DNA of 64,000 bases from Phytophthora quininea (lineage: Eukaryota > Oomycota > Peronosporomycetes > Peronosporales > Peronosporaceae). Positions 60,070 through 64,000 of the stretch are shown here, piece after piece (within the stretch, counting starts at the first letter, position 1; the number at the start of each line of letters is the position of its first letter). The stretch spans positions 124,001 to 188,000 of the forward strand of contig JAAVTG010000666.1 in NCBI GenBank assembly GCA_011947345.1, given 5' to 3'. The notes under the pieces were generated by a model. The model was not told where the DNA came from. It saw nothing but the letters and a program-made list of their open reading frames with translations, and did not search any database. The translations under genes were made by a program, and so were the position numbers.

Positions 60070-61486
60070 CAGAAACCTTCGGCTCTTAGAAAGCTGCCCA
60101 GCTTCGTTGTAAGGAATTTGCGCAATTATCCGGCTTCCAGCTCTACGTCCAGAGCAACAGCACAAAGGCGAACAACAGTGGGAACGCCAAGTATCGCTGC
60201 AAGCCGTTAAATGGCCGACAATTCAACGATCAAGCGGATTCTACATAAGACTGTCCCTGCTTTTCATTGTAGCGGGCTTGGAAGGAATGTGGAAATTGGC
60301 AAAGGCAAACTTTTGTCACAATCACGCCATGTTCGTAGGATCGAAAGTACCCTTGTGTCGAAGGCTCCGTCCAGGGTTCTGTCACGGCGCTCCGCAATGC
60401 GACACAACAAGCCGTTGTGTTGGTGTCATTAGTGGAGACCTAGATGCTTCCAGCCCATAACCGTTCGACCGCTACAATGACCGGATCAGCTACAACAACG
60501 TTTCTAAAGGGCAAAGGTCACCAAGTTTCCAGGACGGCTATGTCTCGGATCAAGCGTCAATTTGACGAGAAGCTGCATGGACCAGAAGCTGGAGGACTAT
60601 TTACACATTGCTGTCGTCAAAAATCCTGGGTCAATTTGGCGGTTCGAAAAGTATTCGGATGGCACCTTCATGCGCGCGTGCTTTTTCCGAGTGTGGGATT
60701 TCACATCGCCAGGCACGCTAGGCGTCTAATCGGGCTAGATGGAGCCCACTTGAAAGGAGAGATGAACCAGTACGGAGTGTTCTTAGTCGCTACAGCGAAA
60801 AACTTCAGCAAGCGCATCATCTCCTTTGCTTTCAGCATCGTCCCCAAGGAACACTATGATCACTGGTGCTGGTTTCTAACGATTGTGAAGCAGGCCTTGG
60901 GGAGGTCCCTAGCTTCACGGTAGTGTCTGGTCAACAAAAGGGCTTGCTGTCTGCTGTGGCTGACGTATTTCCTTCTGCTGGTCATCTGTTGTGTTTACGG
61001 CACATCATGACTAACATCTCAACGGGGAAGAACAGAATCCCGCTGACCCAAGAAGATTGTGCACTAATCTGCTAGCTCGCTCGCAGTGACGGTGAAAATG
61101 ACTTCAAGTTGTATAGGACCGAGCTGGTTGCTGTAAATCCGAAAGCTGTGACATATCTGGATGCGCTGGAGTTTGACTACCACTGAGTGAAGTCCAAATT
61201 CACGGAAAAGTACCAGCTTCCGACGTACGACGAAATTACCTTGAACTTATCAAAACAAGCTAACAACTGGATTGGCAACGAGTGCCGTAGTGCAAAGCCG
61301 CTAGACGCCTTTGCCGTCTTCTTCCGCAAGCGCAGCGAGTTAACGTCTAAACGTCGTCAAATGGCAGCCCGGTGGATGAAAGAAAGTGGTCCTGAGATCT
61401 TGATACCATGTCTAGCAGCGAAGATGGAACAACTAGAAATAGCATTTGATCAAATTCGGGTATTTACTCACAGTATTGTGGCGTAG
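60070..61486 (+). mobile_element. Mutator-like (MULE) transposase relic
   Basis: A possible N-terminal zinc-finger region reads FAQLSGFQLYVQSNS ... KYRCKPLNG, then WKLAKANFCHNHAMF. The MULE core follows: RLIGLDGAHLKGEMNQYGVF, then SFAFSIVPKEHYDHWCWFL. After a frameshift comes VVSGQQKGLLSAVADVFPSA and HLLCLRHIMTNIS. The usual SDRQKGL has become SGQQKGL, losing the second catalytic Asp. Stops at 60923 and 61075 break it, and a C-terminal frame runs 61187-61486. No terminal inverted repeats were found by eye. Confidence 0.72.
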
Positions 61487-62620
61487 CGCCAGTCAGATTT
61501 TCGGGAAACGATTGATCTGGACTGAGATCCATCAAGATTCAGCTCAAGATTGAACTATATCGACCAATGTACCGGGCAAGACCTCGCTGGGCCAGGATGT
61601 CAAGTAGCGGCAAGACCTCGCTGGATCTGGGTGGATACATTATGATCTCGCAGGATATCAGTCAGTATGGCAGGATCTATCAGGGTCCGATTTGATCTGG
61701 GGCTAGGAAGCCAGTGTGAGCCACGAGGGGCGACATGAAGCCAGGAGGACAGCTGAAACACAAGGTAGGGAAAGGAGAGCCATAGGGAGCAAGTTTTGGG
61801 ATAGGATGAACACAAACAGAGTTAAATTCGCCTTCTTGGATGCAAGCGGTCTTCATATCTGGGACGGGAAGTATATTGGCCCGCCCAGCGCAAGTCGTAT
61901 AAGCAAGGTTACACGGTGAAGACCCCTAGATAGCTTGGCCAAGGTCTTCGTTAGCTCCAGCCCTCAAAGATCCCGCTATAGGAAGCGGCAAGCACAAGAA
62001 AATGAAAGGAACACACACCCTACAAGGCAACCCAAGGGCTCCAGAGCACTTCTGGCCCGTCGACCCGATCTCGAGTGCCTCGATCGAAGTCGACATCCCC
62101 AACCCGGCGCTGCGTGAAGAATTCCCGCGTAACTGCCAAGGTCCTGCGTCTCGCCAAGACGGTTCAAGGTTTTCACCAAAGCACAACTCTCTACCCCGTC
62201 ACCGGAGGAGAGCAACCCGCCCACCGACGGGTACACAAGGTGAGAAGCATTCAGCATCCCCACGGATATCGGAGTACCCCTCTGTTAGTCGGCTGTCTGG
62301 GCACCTGTGCGCAAACGTTTGGATCGCGTCACGAGATTTCGCTGATCCCGCTCCGCCACAGTATTCGTACAATTCTATAGAAAACGAGCGTTTATGACAC
62401 CACAACGGCAGTGATTTCTGACGTGTTTGAGGCATTCAGTATGAAGCAGAGCAACAAGTTCTGACTGGTTTTGAGCACCAGGTTACGCATCACAAAAACT
62501 TGAACTATGTATGAGGTCAAAAGAGTGGTAGCATCACCCACTCTATTAACACGAGTTAACGAAGGTCGATAACGTCACTGAAGTCTAGCTTCGCCAGCTC
62601 ATTAGCGCTGGCAAGAGCTG
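61487..62620. other. Degenerate repeat sequence
   Basis: No gene is seen. GGCAAGACCTCGCTGG occurs twice near 61580-61625. The stretch at 62210-62370 repeats 43450-43610. Confidence 0.5.
62210..62370. repeat. Dispersed repeat, copy 2 (possible LTR fragment)
   Basis: Pairs with 43450-43610 through the same ordered words (GTACACAAGGTGAG, ATCGGAGTACCCCT, GTTAGTC, GTCTGGGC). Confidence 0.6.
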
Positions 62621-62629
62621 AGGGCGGTT

Positions 62630-62960
62630 TTTCTCACGTATCTCTGCCGTCCACGGAGGATAGCACCCTCCAACTCTCTCCAAACTCTTTTATTAAGTAG
62701 TGCACGCGGCTACTAAGCCTGCCCGCGGCCTTGCAAGCATCTGCGCGGGCCTTTGCAGCTTTCTTGTCGCAGGTGATTTTTTCTGCATGTGGCGGTGTAG
62801 ATTGGCGCGGCGAGAAAGGGTTTTCCGCACTTCCAGCACGTCCTGGGCTTCCTTTGGCGCGGGTGACCGGGCTTGTCATGAAGGCTCAGGATCATCTCGG
62901 TTGGTGCACGAGTGACCGCACCTACTGCACTGCCTATGGGAACCTATCGGAACCACTCAC
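62630..62960 (-). pseudogene. C2H2 zinc-finger gene relic
   Basis: On the minus strand, CWKCGK followed (with one A added to the AAAA run) by TLSRRANLHRHMQKK resembles a C2H2 finger with the last His replaced by Ser. A second degenerate CSRCGH lies upstream. It is too short and broken to be a working gene. Confidence 0.4.
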
Positions 62961-63810
62961 AAGTGTTTCATGGCCTTGGCCATCTCTCTGCTAAAGTAAG
63001 TGCTTTTCCACTTAGACAAGATAATTCCTCCACGAAATCCGAGGATACCTCTTTCCCCGGACAAAATCTCTATATTGGACGAACTGCTTGTCCCGAACGT
63101 GTGTACTTGCCTGGTTGGCTGCTCACGAGAAGATTCTGCTTGTGCTGGGTCACGACGATCGTGTCTTAGGGGGCCACCGGCTTGGCAGCTTAGAGAGGGG
63201 GGTACATCCGTGCTTTGTCCTGTTGACCTTCCGCAGCAAGTACACTGGACTCATTTGCACTGGAGTAGTGTTCTACTGGTGACAGAGTTTGGGCCAGATG
63301 ATGGCGTCTGTTCCTGCTGTAGAAGATTCAACATCGAGTCGACATAGGAGCTGGTTGCAGAGGCAAGATGAAGCACAGTGGAGCGCCAAGGGAGTCGTAG
63401 GAGAGGCGACAGCGTTAGCGTTCGTTTGTTCGTGTGAATACATATCTTGCTTTGCAGTTTGCACGACAAGGCCCAGGTGCATTAATCTTGCCGTGCCCGC
63501 GTTGGGCAGCTTAATCGTTATCACACACAGTAGATACATGTATGTTGTAGCCTTTACCTACAAGCTGGGCTCCAGTGGTGTCATCTGGGCATCATCTTGA
63601 GCGTCCATCGGGTCGTGCAAGACTTAAGGATCTATATTAGCCTGAGCTGGCCGGACCGACTCGTGGCTCACGGTGCAAGGCCGCATGCGGTCAGTCTCAC
63701 GTGTTTGTGTTCGCAGAAAGTTGGCGGCCCGATTCGCCAAGAGGTGTATTAAAAAGTAATGCACAAAAACATTGTTTTTTTTGCCACGTTAATTCACCGG
63801 TTCTGAGAAG
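62961..63810. other. No recognisable gene
   Basis: Open frames on both strands lack motifs. This stretch contains the 3' flank of the thymidylate synthase gene. Confidence 0.4.
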
Positions 63811-64000
63811 TTAGACAGACATCTCCATCTTGATGGTGCCGTGAGGGCGATAGTCGCGCACCTCGAAATCATCAAACGTGAAATCGTCAATGCTGGAGGT
63901 CTTGTCCGGGTTAATCTGAAGCGTCGGGAACGGCCGCGGGGAACGTGATAGCTGCTTCTCCAGCGGTTCGACGTGGTTCAGGTATACATGTGCATCTCCG
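63811..64000 (-). CDS. Thymidylate synthase C-terminus, probably of bifunctional DHFR-TS (5' cut by window)
   Basis: The minus frame reads GDAHVYLNHVEPLEKQLSRS, then PRPFPTLQINPDK, IDDFTFDDFEVRDYRPHG and TIKMEMSV, ending with TAA at 63811-63813. GDAHVYxNH and the Y-PH---IKM(E/D)M-V ending are hallmark thymidylate synthase elements (dUMP binding and the C-terminal closing tail). In oomycetes this enzyme is fused to dihydrofolate reductase; the fusion itself lies outside the window. Confidence 0.93.
   Translation of the reverse strand, partial: GDAHVYLNHVEPLEKQLSRSPRPFPTLQINPDKTSSIDDFTFDDFEVRDYRPHGTIKMEMSV

Noticed and set aside
1..64000. tRNA, rRNA or riboswitch genes
   Set aside because: No cloverleaf with conserved A and B boxes, rRNA core or known riboswitch motif was recognised by eye; a dedicated search was not possible.

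Overview
The window looks like nuclear DNA of an oomycete, most likely a Phytophthora-like peronosporalean. Evidence: compact genes with 50-80 nt GT-AG introns, a K+-independent proton pyrophosphatase, HGDLKCDN-type TKL kinases, a DUF6818-like protein, Ty3/gypsy and Mutator-like relics, and a thymidylate synthase C-terminus of the bifunctional DHFR-TS type. This is inferred from gene content; no database was searched.

Layout. Positions 1-20.4 kb hold ordinary genes: a RING/coiled-coil protein (5' cut), a possible DCAF15-like protein, a proton pyrophosphatase (-), an acyl-CoA dehydrogenase (+), a scrambled class C GPCR pseudogene and its intact relative (-), a short-chain dehydrogenase (+), WASH complex subunit CCDC53/WASHC3 (+), a cyclic-nucleotide-gated-type channel (+), a MNN1-like glycosyltransferase (-) and a small membrane protein (+). 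Positions 20.6-42.1 kb hold cell-surface genes: a decayed Cys/Thr-rich repeat gene (+); two tandem membrane kinases (-) with the order helical bundle, kinase, transmembrane helix, NHL propeller; a p24 cargo receptor (-); a PH-domain protein (+); and a roughly 9.5-kb gene (-) for a GPI-anchored protein with about 18 repeats of about 172 residues. Positions 42.2-63.8 kb are gene-poor, made of transposon debris (gypsy gag, protease and RT pieces on both strands, a MULE transposase relic, a DUF6818-like relic) and host-gene fragments (BCS1-like AAA, GH17-like). The last 190 bases carry the 3' end of a DHFR-TS gene.

Most conserved genes are interrupted by single-base shifts, and nearly all are restored by adding one base to a homopolymer (G/C runs of 3-5, or A/T runs of 4-5). 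The same class of error recurs in housekeeping genes, so I read it as homopolymer under-calling in the assembly. These genes are therefore annotated as continuous CDS with the shift points given. Genes with true nonsense codons or rearrangement are called pseudogenes.

The most interesting content is the tandem kinase-NHL pair. The N-terminal helical region resembles the MLKL/HeLo type of death-effector bundle, and the topology would place a glycosylated NHL propeller outside the cell and the kinase inside. Next is the giant repeat surface protein with its concerted repeat sub-families.
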